Source: Acidimicrobiia bacterium (lineage in GTDB: Bacteria; Actinomycetota; Acidimicrobiia; Acidimicrobiales; Ilumatobacteraceae). From it: a stretch of 14,422 nt of DNA. Position numbers and translations under genes: made by a program. The notes beneath the pieces were generated by a model. The model searched no databases, had not been told where the DNA came from, and was given only the letters and a program-made list of their open reading frames with translations. The stretch covers positions 1-14,422 of the forward strand of contig RHCK01000011.1 of assembly GCA_010030605.1 (NCBI GenBank). The letters are read 5' to 3'. Of this stretch, positions 14,053 to 14,422 are shown piece by piece. Position 1 is the stretch's first letter. Every line of letters starts with the position of its first letter.

Positions 14053-14422
14053 ATGATGGCCCGCCGAGACGACGCACCCTGGAAGCCGAGCAATCTGGCC
14101 AAAGCGGCCAAGATCGGCAACGTGGTCGAACGCATCACCCACCCCATCGCTCGACGGGTGTACAAGCGCGGCTTTCCATATCTTCCGCCGACGGTGCCCA
14201 TGGGAGTCGAGGTGCCCGAAGACGCCCCGACTCTCGGAGCGGACTACGACACCGATTGGGCCCGCGGGTCCGTGGCGTCCGCCGTGCGACGAGGTCTCAT
14301 CGAGGGGCCGGTGCGACTGATGGTCAAAGGCATCGCCAGCCCCACCGTGTTCGGCACCGATCGACTGAGTGACCTCGCTCGCCTCGACGATCCCCCGCCG
14401 CTCATCTTCACGCCGAACCATC
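14053..14422 (+). CDS. PlsC-type acyltransferase, N-terminal part (cut by window edge)
   Basis: Opens at ATG 14053 (or the adjacent ATG at 14056), 4 bases after the LarA-like stop, and runs off the right edge after about 123 residues. The N-terminal 100 residues contain ARRVYKRGFPYLPPTVPMG and a basic segment EGPVRLMVKGIASPTVFGTDRL, then PPPLIFTPNH at the very edge. PLIFxxNH is the approach to the HxxxxD catalytic motif of 1-acyl-sn-glycerol-3-phosphate acyltransferases, so the rest of the active site lies just outside. It would acylate a lysophospholipid or similar acceptor at the membrane. Its place after the reductase, dehydrogenase and LarA-like genes supports a lipid-related role for the cluster. 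The family rests on a short stretch, so confidence is moderate. Confidence 0.75.
   Translation, partial: MMARRDDAPWKPSNLAKAAKIGNVVERITHPIARRVYKRGFPYLPPTVPMGVEVPEDAPTLGADYDTDWARGSVASAVRRGLIEGPVRLMVKGIASPTVFGTDRLSDLARLDDPPPLIFTPNH

Overview
The window looks like a chromosomal segment of a high-GC actinobacterium. The acidimicrobial lineage (Ilumatobacter-like) is my best guess, because the block dapA - RNase J - ftsK is conserved across Actinobacteria and the proteins read like those of that class. The lineage is an inference from gene order and protein style, not from a marker gene. I see no rRNA, tRNA, CRISPR array, insertion sequence or phage gene. Coding density is very high, and most gene junctions are overlaps or gaps of a few bases.

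Left half, minus strand (transcribed right to left from about 7030 to the left edge): a winged-helix-like protein of unknown function (7022-6393), dapA (6393-5494), ribonuclease J (5494-3833), a small lipoprotein (3828-3283), the DNA translocase FtsK (3183-760), and an SMP-30/gluconolactonase-family protein cut by the left edge (691-1). The first three are linked by TGATG stop/start overlaps. The lipoprotein starts 4 bases after the RNase J stop. FtsK appears to have its own -10 element in the roughly 100-base gap before it.

Middle: ddl (D-Ala-D-Ala ligase, plus strand, 7079-8167) is divergent from the winged-helix gene. A TetR-family regulator (minus, 8770-8171) converges on ddl with a 3-base gap.

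Right half, plus strand: divergent from tetR is a tightly packed cluster. It holds a two-domain fatty acyl-CoA reductase/HAD phosphatase fusion (8861-11248), a medium-chain zinc alcohol dehydrogenase without the usual structural-zinc cysteines (11245-12462), a LarA-like (nickel-pincer cofactor) protein (12462-14048), and the start of a PlsC-type acyltransferase (14053 to the right edge). A perfect 28-bp palindrome (8807-8834) lies between tetR and the cluster, over the expected -35 region of the acyl-CoA reductase gene, and is the obvious candidate TetR operator. Reductase, dehydrogenase, phosphatase-like domain and acyltransferase together suggest lipid or fatty alcohol/aldehyde metabolism. 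The LarA-like protein is the unexpected member, and this cluster is the best candidate here for an undescribed system.

A recurrent architectural feature is a -10-like hexamer placed only 6-9 bases before the start codon at the heads of transcription units (3183, 7022, 7079, 8861), as expected for leaderless mRNAs.
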